Positions 1 through 19,963 of a stretch of 64,000 bases of DNA are shown piece by piece. A program made the position numbers and the translations under genes. Positions within the stretch are counted from its first letter, which is position 1; every line of letters starts with the position of its first letter. Source of the stretch: Amaranthus tricolor (Eukaryota; Streptophyta; Magnoliopsida; Caryophyllales; Amaranthaceae); assembly GCF_026212465.1 (NCBI RefSeq), contig NC_080055.1, positions 21,053,252-21,117,251 of the forward strand, in the 5' to 3' direction. Below the pieces are notes generated by a model. The model did not search any database. It worked only from the letters and a program-made list of their open reading frames with translations, and was not told where the DNA came from.

Positions 1-39
1 GTGAATCATTCAAATATTTATGTTAAATCTAGAATCATA

Positions 40-311
40 CTCCCTCCTATTCATCTTAGGAGTCCCATTTGATTTTTTACGGATTTTAAGGAGAGTCAAA
101 AGTGGACCCTAAGGGTAGGAAAGAGAGTGGTATTATGAGTTTTTTAATGTAAGGAAGGAAAATTAGTATGGGTAATGGAGGGTATAATTGAAAATAGGAT
201 AAAGTTATTAAGGGCATAAAAGTCAAAAACCCATACCAAAAATAGAAATGAGACAATTAAGGTGACTTGACCATAAAAGGAAATGAAACACATAAGCTGA
301 ATAGAAGGGAG
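40..311. mobile_element. Stowaway-like MITE
   Basis: Terminal inverted repeats read CTCCCTCCTATTCATCTTA on the left and, reverse-complemented, CTCCCTTCTATTCAGCTTA on the right. Both ends are flanked by the dinucleotide TA (38-39 and 312-313). A CTCCCTCC terminus with TA duplication and a length of 272 bp is the pattern of Tc1/mariner-derived Stowaway elements. No coding capacity. Confidence 0.8.
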
Positions 312-526
312 TATTAATTTTATGTTTTGAAGAGATTGATATACTTTTTATTTTAGTCCGTCATTTTAACTTTACAAACTTTTTCTATTTTAGGTGGCGT
401 CCCAAGTACTTTCTTTAATTTTATTTATACATTTTCTTTCACTTTCAATCATACCCACATAATTTAGTTCAATTCCCCCTAGCAATTTCTTAATATTTTG
501 CCAATTGTGGGTGGTGCAATCTATTA

Positions 527-837
527 GGGCATGTTTGGATGAAAGAAAATGGAGGAAAGAGGAGGGATTTAGAGGGATAAAGGATCCCTTATATTAGATA
601 AAAAAACGAGAAGGAGAGATTTGAAGGTCGAGAGGGATCAAATGAATAGTTATTGTTAAAGTTTGAATATTTTCGAAGTTGTAAAGATTTAGAGAGAAAA
701 CTCTCATCTCAATCCTTTATTCCCTTCTAAATAAACAAAAGTTATTTTTCTCTATTTCTCTAACTTTTTTTCCCCTTCCCTATGTTTTTCTTCCCTTCCT
801 CTTTTTTTTTTTTTTTAAATTGTTATCCAAAGATACT
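527..837. repeat. Possible degenerate MITE
   Basis: The left edge carries GGGCATGTTTGGATGA and the right edge carries TTGTTATCCAAAGATAC, weakly inverted relative to each other. The interior is purine-rich then pyrimidine-rich, as expected for long decayed arms. No clear TSD was found. Confidence 0.3.
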
Positions 838-868
838 AAAAAACAATGGAAGTGTTTTTTTTTTTTTT

Positions 869-1228
869 GGAATATTTCATGTGTTGACCCTAAACTTTTT
901 ATTTTTCCATATGGTAGACAAATATTGTTTTTAATTTGTGTGGTGACCATCTTCTAACTTTACCACTTTTCAGGCAAAATATTAAGGATTTTGTTAACGT
1001 TATTATTACCCATAAACTACTTTTTCCATAAAAACAAACGTCATGATCATCCTTATAAGATACTTTTTCGAAGTTTTGTTAGAAATGAGTACTTAATTTA
1101 ATAAATAACCTAACCATTAATTTGTCTACTACATGGAAAAGTTGAAAGATCGAGATTCATGTGAATTAAAATATATTTATCCACGACGTGAAAAAGTTGA
1201 AAACTCATGATCACCATGTGGAATTTCT
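869..1228. mobile_element. MITE, family A, copy 1
   Basis: A segment of about 360 bp whose ends are inverted: GGAATATTTCATGTG on the left and CATGTGGAATTTCT on the right. It aligns along its length with 17,054-17,412 in a subtilase intron. Shared blocks include GGTAGACAAAT, AAACAAACGTC and AGTACTTAATTTAA. The two copies define a dispersed foldback MITE family. Confidence 0.65.
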
Positions 1229-1568
1229 CAATATATTTGTGTTGATTTACATCATATATATCATCAATAATCAATAATAAAATATACTAATGAAAAAACG
1301 ACTTGGAACACGTGCTACACTTTCATTAAAAACTTTCCCGCTTATTTTCTACCATTAACATGGAAAAACTTTTGATATTGACTTCATATTTAAGGAAATA
1401 ATTAACACATTAAAATATGTAATATTTGTTGATTGGCTATAATTAACACATTAAACCTATAATTTTTTTTTATCCTAAATCACAATAATTTAATGATTAA
1501 GTTTATACCCTACATGAATTAATATTATAAAATAATATTAGATAGTCATATCAACAAATATTTTAGTA

Positions 1569-1597
1569 CCCGTGCTTTACATGGGAATCTATCTAGT
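1569..1597 (+). mobile_element. Helitron-like 3' terminus
   Basis: A short hairpin (CCCGTG, loop CTTTA, CATGGG) is followed by seven bases, then CTAG and a T. Helitron 3' ends have a hairpin about 10 bases before CTRR, with insertion between A and T. The matching 5' TC end was not located. Confidence 0.4.
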
Positions 1598-2334
1598 ATT
1601 ATACTAAAAAGTTTGGAAAATTTTAAGTGTCATAATTCAAGAATTTGTCAAATGAAGCTTATTTATTGGCTAAAGAAAAATGACATGGCAATTGATCTTA
1701 ACCAATATCTCTACCATAAAAGTATTTTTAACTAACATTTATTTGTAGTTCAATTGAGTAAAAATTAGCGAATATAATATACTACATAATATATTGTTGA
1801 CAATTTTCAAAATTACAAAGTTAATTTATAAGTATAACCGTCAAAATTAAATGTTTTTACATAATATATCTATCTTTATTTTTTTAACATTATATATTTA
1901 TATATATCGATAGTAAGAAAATCGTATATAACACAAGTTTTTATAGTAGTATTTTATAATATGTGTGAAAATGGGATAGTCTACAAATTATGGTGCGTCT
2001 GTCAAAGATTTTAGTATGTTATTGTGGGCATGTGCAAGGAGAGCTTTAATTAGAAACTGTAACACCAAAAGGAAAGTGCATGCGTCAAATTTTCCATGCA
2101 AAAATTCAATCGCAATCTTTGCTTCTTTTTGACTTTATACCAAAAATGAGGGATGTTAACGCGTTTCTTCATCTTAATTAACTTTTTACTAAACATTCTC
2201 ATCAAAATTAAAGCTGTCATCAATCTATTAATAGTTAATAATGATGTCTGGCGTAATCATTATTGTTAATTCTTATGTGAGTTATCCTACATTAGAACGA
2301 AAAACAATATCACTTCATAAACTTAAAGAGTAAG
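1598..2334. other. AT-rich intergenic stretch, no gene seen
   Basis: No ORF, RNA gene or repeat boundary is recognised in this stretch. Confidence 0.5.
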
Positions 2335-2510
2335 TCTATGTGTTCCTTCAGTTCATCGTGTTGATTTTGGTTTAAAATCGGGTCTTGAGTCCATATCAGT
2401 ATTTATATATTTTTAAATTTATTTTGAAGTGGGGTAAAGTCGGATTCGGTTTTCAGGTCAGGTAAATATCGGATTGTCAGATCTGTTTGAACACCTCTAA
2501 ATCCAACAAT
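2335..2510. repeat. Degenerate copy of the AGAGGTGTT MITE family
   Basis: Shares blocks with the well-bounded element at 19,964-20,145: TTTAAAATCGGGTCTTGAGTCC-like sequence, GTCGGATTCGGTTTTCAGGT-like sequence, TAAATATCGG and a terminal AACACCTCT. The left end is eroded. Confidence 0.5.
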
Positions 2511-2933
2511 TATCAATTGATTTTAACGGTAAATCTTCTTTAAATTTAGAAGTTAATTATTTTTTTTCTTCTTATTTGAATTGTTGAGACTTATTTGTTA
2601 AATTCTATTATTTGTTAATTTAATAGTAGTACTAGAAAAGAAGTGGGTCATTTCCCATTAATTTGCCTTTTCTTCCTAACAAATCATTAACCGCAAAAGA
2701 TGGTGAAATCTTTCTACTTTTCATGGATTGTCTTTCACTTTTCATGGATTGTCTTGACTGTTGATTGTTAGTCCAAAAAGAATAAAACTATATATTGCTA
2801 TTTTATACGAGTTTTTAATTAATGAGTATTTTCTCATTGCAAGAGTTTTTAATTTCGTGAGTTAATCCTAAGAATAAATCCACTAGAGTAATGTATTACC
2901 CCATATGACACTATTGCAAAAACACAAATTTTT
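2511..2933. other. AT-rich intergenic stretch, no gene seen
   Basis: The only structure seen is a short tandem repeat near 2,713-2,755, where CTTTTCATGGATTGTCTT occurs twice. Confidence 0.5.
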
Positions 2934-3058
2934 TTATGAGATGGTCCCACCTTTAGATATACTTCGTAATTGAATTAAATAGCCTAATAATAGAAAATTT
3001 TAGCCTATAAATTTCTTATTTTGAAGTCATCTTACAGTAAGATGGTCTCATACCAGAC
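2934..3058. mobile_element. Small MITE with GAGA-rich palindromic ends
   Basis: The left end has ATGAGATGGTCCCACC and the right end has AAGATGGTCTCATACC. It belongs to the same broad family as 25,861-26,096 and 63,150-63,285, whose ends are variants of TGAGACGGTCTCA. Confidence 0.45.
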
Positions 3059-3205
3059 CCACTGATGCAAAAAATGTATATATATAACAAGTAATATGCA
3101 AGGCTAACTCCTGTAGGATATACTGGAAAAAATAAATCTTTAATATTTGACGTATTGAATTTTAATTGATATTGTGATGTTTAATTATTAGCCTTATAAT
3201 ATATT

Positions 3206-4423
3206 GAAAGATTGAAATAAATGAGATTATTTAGCAATTTAATTCCAAGTATAAGATTGGGTTAAACTTATGTCCCAAAATAAGCTTCCGTACATCCAAG
3301 CCTAGCCTCGAGTAAGTCGCTGTTAGTAACAGCGAAAGTGAAAAAAAAAAAAAAAATTAAAAGCCTAAAGTCGCTGTTAGTAACAGCGACTTAAAAAAAA
3401 ATAAAAAATAAAAAGCCCAAAGTCGCTGTTACTAACAGCGACTAAAAAAAAAAAATTATTATTTTTTTTTTTAATTTAAGTATCGATCACCTTGACCACC
3501 CATCTCTTTTTTGGCAATGGTTTTTTCTTAAAATTTTCATGTTAACTTTTTCAAGATACCCAAATCTTCGAAACCATCACATTGTTAGGAAGCCGCTAAG
3601 CTGTTATCAGTTGCATTTATTAAAAGCTTGGCACTTCGATCTTATATACATCTTCTAAGTTCATTGGGGTTAACTGGAACGTGCTTATAGCGTACAAACT
3701 TACTGATTGTGACAATAGGAATTTCAATTGTACACAGGCCTTGGTATCTTGAGTGTAAACTTAGGTTTATATAATCATTATATTTATCCTCAGCTGTGAC
3801 CAAATTAATCTGATGCTTCATTGATTTCAGTCTCTAGCATGATCTGAGACTAGCTGTTGGGAACTTCCACTCATAACTAACTCATGAATAGTTAATTTTA
3901 CCAAACATCTCTCGAAAAAGTTGTATTTAGTTATATCAAAAGCCAACAAAAGCAACTAAAACTTTCAACTAGTAAAACAAACCAATTCAAAAAACAAACA
4001 ACTAACAACCACTTGTCAAACGCCCCTATGTTTCTCGAAAAACTTTGAGCTAGTCATACAATCAAATTAGAAAAATAATCGAATAGAAAAACTAGTTATA
4101 TAGTGCCTTGAAGCTAAAAAAAATGATATGTTAAGGTTACTACTAACAGGGACTTAAAAAAAAAAAAAAAAATTTTTTTTTTTTTTAGTCGCTGTTAGTA
4201 ACAGCGACTTTGGGCTTTTAATTTTTTATTTTTTTTTAAGTTGCTGTTACTAACAGCGACTTTGGGCTTTTAATTTTTTTTTTTTTTTCACTTTCACTGT
4301 TACTAACAGCGACTTACCCGAGGCTAGGCTTGGATGTACGGAAGCTTATTTTAGGACATAAGTTTAACCCAATCTTATACTTGGAATTAAATTGCTAAAT
4401 AATCTCATTTATTTCAATCTTTC
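3206..4423. mobile_element. Mutator-like element with long TIRs and palindromic motifs
   Basis: A 1,218-bp element begins GAAAGATTGAAATAAATGAG and ends with its reverse complement. A perfect 9-bp direct repeat TAATATATT flanks it (3,197-3,205 and 4,424-4,432), the TSD length of Mutator-like elements. Terminal inverted repeats are about 265 bp and nearly identical (roughly 3,206-3,475 and 4,155-4,423). Each arm holds three copies of a near-palindrome, GTCGCTGTTAGTAACAGCGAC, separated by A-rich or T-rich tracts. Copies lie near 3,316, 3,370 and 3,422, and near 4,188, 4,240 and 4,293. The spacer of about 680 bp has no recognisable transposase, so the element is non-autonomous. Confidence 0.85.
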
Positions 4424-4432
4424 TAATATATT

Positions 4433-5511
4433 TTTTAAATTAGTATGAGCGTTTGGTTAAAAATACAATGAATAGCGTGTTTGGAATAAAGCCTCTGGGC
4501 TAGACAGACAATTCCTAAGCACGTAGGAGTATTATATAACCAATAAATTAATATAAAGTGATATCTCATTATTACTTTTTTGTAAAAGATTTTTTTTTTT
4601 TTTTTACCAAAAATATGCCAATACACACTATGAGTAAGACCAACTCGAACTATCTAGGACGAATCATTTTAAAATTCTAAGGGCAAAGTTCAATAACTTG
4701 AGCTCATTAACAACTTTATTTTACAATTACGACATTTGATTATTATACGACAGAGTTATTAATGAGAGTGTTTAAAAAAATCGGACGATCTAATTTACTA
4801 CATGTAAATGAATTCGATTTTAATTTGATTTTAAAATAAATTTAAAATAATATAAAAATTAATGTCTAAATAAAATCTAAATTTGAAATAATTTTAACCA
4901 TTTAATTTGAAATCAATCCAAAAATTTAAATGAAGATTTCTAATGTTGATAGCTGTCTAATATGAGAAATGACTGAATATCCTTTTTCTGCCATATTTTC
5001 ATATTATTATACCTGCATTATTTGTGAACCCTTATTTTCATACATGTAATATTTGATTGCCTCCAATTATGCCAGCACTGTCCCACTTCATTTATTTGGT
5101 TTTTAGATAACTGGATTTGATTGAACAATACTTGTAGATAGGCATGATAACTAATCACTCTGAATTTTCTGCATAATGTTACAAGAGGATTTTTTTTTTT
5201 TTTTTTTTAATGTTATGTGATGGTCATCAGCCTAGTATTCCACATAAAAGATTCGAAAGAGAGATATTGAACAGATTGTAGAGGGAGAGGACAGGAAGAA
5301 TTCACATAATTAATTAAACTCCTCAAGTAAAGAGAGCGTTGCAAAATGAGAGATGAGTACATAGCACCCAAAATAACATGAGACAAATACATGGTAACTT
5401 AGGGGCTTCTAGTGTTGAGTTTTGCCTCCATGTTGGCACTAGATAATATGCTTTATACTCACCCTTTCCGTCTCCATGGGATTTTGAGGTCCTAATAGTG
5501 TTGGCTACCAC
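4433..5511. other. AT-rich intergenic stretch, no gene seen
   Basis: Poly-T runs at about 4,589-4,604 and 5,191-5,209 are the only marked features. Short ORFs here look random. Confidence 0.5.
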
Positions 5512-6060
5512 CTCGCTGTTGTGGATCCGGTGGTGTTGGCCACCACCACGCGTTTGAGGGCCTGACGGTGCTGACCGCCCGCTTGTTGAATGTTGTCATG
5601 GTTTGGTGTGATGTTTTGGGTTTGTCTCCTCTTGGTTGGTTTATGGGTTGAGACGATTGATGATCTGGCGGCGATGGGTATTCTCAGAGTTTCCAGCAGC
5701 TATTGTTCATGACTATTTCTGATTCTAGGGTTAGGGCTCTCTAGGATTAGTTTCTTGGTGTTTAGGTGATCTATTTTTTTTGAGCTCTTAGATTTTCGGC
5801 GATTCGGACTGTGACTCACCTTCAGGTACCCTCTATGGTCTTGGCGTTTTTGTTACCATACCTTTTTGGTTTGGTCTTGGTGTGTATAGTGGTTTGCCCA
5901 CTTTCCGTTAAAGGACGCCTTACATCTTATGTTTGCTCAATGACCTTTTTCCTTTTGGAGGTTTTTTTATGCTGGAGAGGTGCATTAGATGTCCTTTAAT
6001 GTTGCGACTTGTTAGTCTCTGTTAGGGACTTATTTCATTAATAAATTTTTCCAATTTTTG
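5512..6060. other. GC-richer island of unknown origin
   Basis: This stretch is distinctly richer in G and C (GGTGGTGTTGGCCACCACC, GGCGGCGATGGG) than its surroundings. It ends in a T-rich segment with AATAAATTTT, resembling the 3' end of a retroposed or LINE-derived sequence. No long ORF survives on either strand, so the origin is not settled. Confidence 0.3.
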
Positions 6061-6548
6061 AAAACAAATTAGGAATATATATTTTTGAAAATATTTCAAT
6101 TATTTAGAATTAATTCTACCAGTTAGATTATATATAATTATGATAATATTATTTTTAAACTGATAATATTTATTTATAAAAATGTTATGAAGATTGAAAA
6201 ACATGCATGTAATGAATAAAATCAAAATCATTACCCAAATTGAATATTTTTTTACTAAATAAAAAACTTTTATTGATGAATAAAATATATTGGATTATAA
6301 TTTCCGTATATATAAGTGCTGTGATATTATATAGTCATAATCATGGTCATTAATCCAGTATTTCTCAAAAGTCGAGGCTCGGGGCGAGATGAAGATAGCA
6401 AATATACTATACCCGTACCCCGGAAGGACAATAGGAATGTACGCATTAAGAAACTTTTCCAAATAAATGGGCCCTACAACGAAGAAAAGTGAGTACTCAC
6501 CTGGGGAGGCACCTACAAGGCTGCAACTAAACAAACCACATTAGAAGT
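6061..6548. other. AT-rich intergenic stretch, no gene seen
   Basis: No gene or boundary is recognised between the GC-richer island and the solo LTR. Confidence 0.5.
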
Positions 6549-6703
6549 ATAAGTGTAACAGGCTCAAATTTCTTAATCTTAATCTTCCGATTAATTATTC
6601 CGAAATTTTTTTTTCGAATTCCTAATCCTTTGGTTATCTAATTCAAATCACCTTTAATTCCTAAACTTTATTCCAATTTTGTAATTTCTTCCAAATATTA
6701 AAC

Positions 6704-7048
<345 letters not shown>

Positions 7049-7595
7049 TCTTAAATTTCTTTATAAGCACAAAAATATATTTTATTATTTTATACTATGA
7101 AAAGTAAAATTTTAATATTATACTTACGGTGTTATTAAAACGTTACGTTTCAATTTCGTTTCCTTAAACTAACTTTACTACTTATCATTTTAACCTTACA
7201 ACTTTGATTTAATTATTTTATACCTAAAAATTAACTATATTTTTCTTATTAACTTTAAGTATAATTTTAATCAAAATTTTCGAAGTAAACTATCATATTT
7301 TCATAATCAAACCTTAATCATACTTTCCCATTAATCTAAAACATTTCACTAGTATAAACTAGAACAAAAATTTGATGAACCAAAATTCTTTCTACATCAA
7401 TCCATAATGTTCATCACTTACACAAGCTATCACCATTTCCTTACACAAGTTAACCTTCTTTTACACTCCAAACTTTTACACATCTACTTACACACTCCAA
7501 CTCTTACACATTCACTTATACACTCTGAATCACTTACACAAGTTAACGTTCTTTTTCATACAATCTTATGAACTAAAAAGTTGCCCAAAACCCAT

Positions 7596-7603
7596 TATAA
7601 ATA
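7596..7603 (+). promoter_or_regulatory. TATA box of the solo LTR
   Basis: TATAAATA followed by a C-rich segment (ACCCCTCC) and a CT-rich leader. This arrangement fits an LTR core promoter and suggests that transcription would start near 7,630. Confidence 0.5.
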
Positions 7604-9495
7604 CCCCTCCTTAGCCATGAGATCACTTGCACCCCCATCATCAAATCTTTCTACCATTCTTTCTTATATCTTCACTTTATTAACATCTTACTAACTTTAT
7701 ACCCTTTTTATTAATTGAAGAATCAAATGAAGATGGAGCTTCTTCTTAAGCCAATAATCATCAACTTTTGAAAAGTCAAGTATTATCTTTTGGAGCTTGG
7801 ATATCATTTTCTTTTGGGTAATTGAAGATCTACTTATTTGAAGCTTGGAGCCTTGAAGACTTTCTCTTTTGGAGCTTATTTCTTTAAGTTCTTATTTTCC
7901 TATTATTATTCTCTTACTTGGTTTAGCACCACATTTGGAGGAAAATGGTACACATTTTCTTAACTCTCTCGTTATGTAATATTTATTTATGGTTACTCAT
8001 TAATATAAAAGCATGATCAACATGATTTTATTTTAGTCATTTAAACTTTACATGGTAATATTAAAGTCATATCCAGTTTAGTGATATTTTCGTCAAAACA
8101 ATAATACTTTTGGGACACTCGAAAAAAAGTCATATATATGGAAATTTTTGATTAATATGATAATATAAATATATATGAATTTTACTAGTTAAATAAACTT
8201 ATGTGTTTAAAATGATTCCATATCAACTTGGTGTTTTGATAAATTTTTAATCGATTTATTGGTAAAATAGTCAAACAAATTTGTTAAAATGCTTAGCGTT
8301 GTTTTTCTCGAAAACTCATTTCATTAGATTTTGGACCCTTAATAACTTGTCGGATTATGTTTTTTATAGTTATGATAGATCGTTTTACTATTTTACTGAT
8401 TATTGGATAAAATACGTTATTAATATTACTCTTGACTTTTATGATTATTTATGACATAATAATGACTTAATTTAGCCTCAGGAATCTTAGTATAGCTACG
8501 AAAATTTGTTATTTAATTAATATTAATTTATTAGATACTAGTAATTTGTTTCTATTAAAAGGGTAGAATTGTCAAAATTTTTACTAGTGCAAGTTTGACT
8601 TATAAGAATGTAAACTATTTCGGTTTAGAGTCTTGTTTGATATTGCATGATATTGATTGTATGACCCTGATAGTAAGGTTACGTCGAACCATGGACCGGC
8701 ATGTAAAATCTCGGCGTTCGTGTTAGCCGGCACGTAAAATGCGGTGTCAGACAGGGGGTCCGAGAAAAATCCATCCTGTGAAGTCTTGAGCATAACAGTA
8801 TTGAGAGGAGTGACGACTCCCACCACAGTTAGGGTTTAGGACTACTGTCCTCACCTAATTAGACCCTTACATATATCAGTTGTCATTATTGTTGTGATCT
8901 TGTGATGTGCTATGAGGGTAAAGTTATGAGGATTAATTGAATTTGATTAAATAAACATTAAGGTTACCAAGTATTTAGTAGCAGTAATGAACTTCTACAA
9001 GTATTGAGAATGTAACTTAGTGGCTTAGTAAAGGTCAATAATAAGTAATAACCTTATATATTGTGCTTGATGATTATTCTGAAAGCATGATTTAACTATC
9101 GCATCATAAGCTTGTTGAGAAAATTGTATTCGGCTTTATCGCTGACCGATTTAATCGGCTGTCATCCATATTATGGATGACAGTATTTTGCAGGAAAATT
9201 TAGCTCAGGTTTCGATCCAGGCCGCAACTTTAATTATTTTATCGAGGACTTAGCTGCATTGATTTTACTTGATGACTTTGATGACTATATTGTACTTATG
9301 GTTTATTTATCGTATTTAAGTAAACCTTATTTTATATTTTCTCAGTTGTAAGATATTTTTTTTTACTTATGTTTTGAACGGTTTTAGTTTAAATGGTTTT
9401 TAGCAGTTCGGCGTTTTACACTTCCGCATTATTTATCTTAAGTATAATTATTAATGTTAATTATGTATCGAGAGTGCCGCTCCTGCTACAATAAG

Positions 9496-11049
9496 ACTGT
9501 AACTGAATACTTATAGTTGATAATTGAACTGAAATGAAGAATTTTACATGGAATAGAGTAGAACAAAACTAATAAAACTATTTTACGAATATCAAACTCT
9601 AGCAAGAAATAAAAGAACTTTTAAATACGTTAGATTGTAAAAATAATAGCTACGAACAAATCAAATTGTGTTTTATTTACTGGTAAAATATTTTTAATTG
9701 TAATACTTAAGTATATCTTAGAGCTTGTTTGGTTGACACCAATTAGCACATAAATTTAAATTCTTAAGAAATGTTAAAATAGATCGTGTTTTTTTAGTAA
9801 TTAACATATAAATTTAAATTTCAAAAAAAGTTAATTTCTACGAATTATACAAATTTAATTATTGTGATATCCCTTGGTAATTACAAAATTCATATACTAA
9901 TTTATAATTTTTATGACCAACCAACCAACTTGGTTCAATTCCTAGGAAATTAGCAAGGAAATTAAATTTTCGTGCATTATTATAAATTCCGATGTGAATT
10001 TAATTCCAATGAAAACCAATCATCCACAAACTTGGTGATTATTAAGAAAATTTTACCCGAGTTGAATATACCCGAAAAGTTTTTAATTTGATTCTCCTTT
10101 TTCTCTCGGCGTACCAAAAAAAATGCTGATTATTAAGAAAATTATACAATCCTACAATTTGATCATCTATATTTTATTTCATCTTTTCAATTGAATCTAA
10201 ATATAATTTATTCAATCTTGTAAATCTTAACAAGTATTATTGTAACTAGAGGCAGAGTATCAAATTAGGAATAAAACCATTATTTATCAACCGAAAAGAA
10301 ACGAAAATAGAAGAAAGTGATTGGAAGAAATCGACAAAATTAAAAATAAAGCTTACCATCCACAATTGAAGGATAAAGGTTTATTTTATATTTTTAATTG
10401 AATTTTCTTATATTTATTTAATAATTAGTTTGGAAAAGTAAATATTTAAATTACTGAAAACTCATAAAATAAAATAATCAATTATAAAGATAGTAAAGAC
10501 AAGACTTCGTAACAAAATAGGCGACGATTTTTGGCTGATAGTTTAATAAAATACATAGAGACATATAGTATCAATGAGATTATAGATGGTTTTAAAGTGC
10601 TAAAAAAGTATTGAGCTTTAATTTGATTTAACATATAGGTTATAATTTTTGGTTGTATTGATTGACTGTATTTTAGTTGAATCAAATTTTTTTATTAACT
10701 CCACCCTCTAAAATTTTGTTGAAGTTTCACCACTGATTCTAAGAAACTATCTCACTATGATATGTGAAATTTACCTCTTATATATATTTGATACAAATTG
10801 TCTTATATGAGATTGTCTCATAATAAAATATGCCTATATAATTATATATTTATATAATTAATTATCTTCAAATTATAAATAATCACTTAAATTAATTTAA
10901 TAAAAATAGTCTAACCATAACATTATGTCGATATGATCCAAACAAGTCAACAAGTCAATTAAAAGGATCAATATTCTCAAACATCCATCCATTAGTATGA
11001 GACTAAGGGAGACTCCTCCACGTTAGCGATCCTTGTCTGGCGCGTTTTC
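9496..11049. other. Intergenic region upstream of the subtilase gene
   Basis: AT-rich, with no ORF of merit. A motif resembling the TGAGATTGTCTCA palindromes of the small MITEs occurs near 10,805. The last 100 bases become less AT-rich (CCTCCACGTTAGCGATCC) and probably belong to the subtilase promoter. Confidence 0.5.
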
Positions 11050-11055
11050 TATATA
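11050..11055 (+). promoter_or_regulatory. Probable TATA box of the subtilase gene
   Basis: TATATA follows the GC-rich CTGGCGCG. About 50 bases downstream begins a CT-rich tract (CTTTCTCTCTC, CTCATTCTCACTCTCACTC), a typical plant 5' UTR signature. The transcription start is inferred near 11,085-11,100. Confidence 0.5.
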
Positions 11056-11938
11056 CTTTTATTAATTAATATTTTTTTATCATTAAAATACCCTAACGAC
11101 CTTTCTCTCTCTTACTTCACTTAAACTCTCATTCTCACTCTCACTCTACTAATTAATTATCCTTTCTCCCTCTTTACTACCATCACCAAATTTCTGGGAT
11201 TTCTTTAACTAATTATATATTCTGATTTTACTGGGGAACTTCATTTTAATTTCTGGGATTTCTCACTTCAAAAAAAAAAAAATAAAAATCCCACATTTCA
11301 ATATTGCTCCCTCCTGCTCTAAAATTTCTGGGTTTGCTTCCTTTCTTTTGATTAATTAGAGTTAAAGATCTTTACTTTTCATTTTTCTAAACTTTTTTTT
11401 TTTGGGTTTTTTTCATGTGATTTTAGTACTGTAATATCAGTAAATGTAAATAAAATGTTGGGTATTTTGATTCCTTTCTTGTGTGTCTATATTACATTTT
11501 GCAGAATCATATGATTTCACATTAAAAAAGTAGTATAGAAGAAGAAAGCAGACAACTTTCCCTTTCTGAATATCACTTTTGCTTTTTAGAATACAATAAG
11601 TGCATTTCTTATAGGTTTAATAATCTAGATCTTATGCTAAATCTTATTGTCAGAATCACTATTTATGTATGATTGATGTGATGATATCCTCCTTATTCTT
11701 AACTAATTTTGTATTATATTAATTAATTAATTTTGTTGGTTGGGTTAGCCAGAAACAAACTTTTTTATCCTACCTGACGAGCGAGTTATTTAATGATATT
11801 AGGGTAAAGAATGTTGTTTTTGGTGTAAAGAGTGGGATTCTCATTGTGGGGTTGCTTTAGTTCTACTTCAGTGTGGTTTAAGTTATGCTAGAGTAAAGTT
11901 TACTAAATTTTGGTTGTTTTGTTTATGTATAAACAGAG

Positions 11939-11953
11939 ATGATGTGCTGCTGA
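11939..11953 (+). CDS. Upstream ORF of four codons (M-M-C-C)
   Basis: The leader exon that starts after the acceptor at 11,935-11,936 opens with ATGATGTGCTGCTGA. This is a complete ORF of four codons ending 21 bases before the main ATG at 11,975. If the leader is spliced here, ribosomes would meet it first, so it could reduce translation of the protease. Whether the leader is used is inferred from the splice site only. Confidence 0.5.
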   Translation: MMCC

Positions 11954-11974
11954 GCTTTCGTGGACTTATTGAAA

Positions 11975-19424
<7,450 letters not shown>

Positions 19425-19953
19425 GTTATAAGGTTATAGGGATGTATGTCGATAAAGCTCGAGTTTAAAACTTAACGCATTCTTTGTGACTAGGGAATAA
19501 GAAAAAAAAGTGTGTCGAGGATGCATTATATGAAATATAAGACGGGGTTGCGAAGTCAGATGTGTATCGGGAGGAAACTCCCTCGGTTTCCTACCTAGGT
19601 GGTATATTTTTCTTGTTTTTGGTGGGTAATTTTTGTTGTAATATGCATTAATGATAATGTATTAGACTCTAGATTAAGTATATTATTATAGATTTAGCTT
19701 AATCTCTTCCTATTATGGTTATTTCCATTGTAAAGAAGCAAGTGACCAAACAAGTGTAACAGATAAAAAATGAAGGGAAGAGGAAATTTGTATTGTAAGT
19801 TCTCCTTGATAAGGATTCAGGTGTAATATTATAAATGTTGGAGTACTGAACATATTTTTTCAGCTTCTTTTATGGAGAAAGCTGAAGCATATAACTTTTA
19901 AGCTGTTTAGTTGAAGCTTTTCTTTTGCACATTTTCTTAAACAATATCTATTT
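19425..19953 (+). other. 3' UTR and flank of the subtilase gene
   Basis: Non-coding, T-rich sequence follows the TAG stop, with TGTAAT-type and AATGATAATGT elements near 19,650. These are plausible plant polyadenylation signals. The exact cleavage site cannot be seen. Confidence 0.5.
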
Positions 19954-19963
19954 ATCAAGTATA

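Noticed and set aside
8584..8826. 80-codon minus-strand ORF
   Set aside because: Lies inside the TSD-bounded solo LTR and has no family similarity.
11960..11974. Earlier start (MDLLK) for the subtilase
   Set aside because: The codon at 11,960 is GTG, not ATG. The first ATG in frame is at 11,975 and directly opens a signal peptide.
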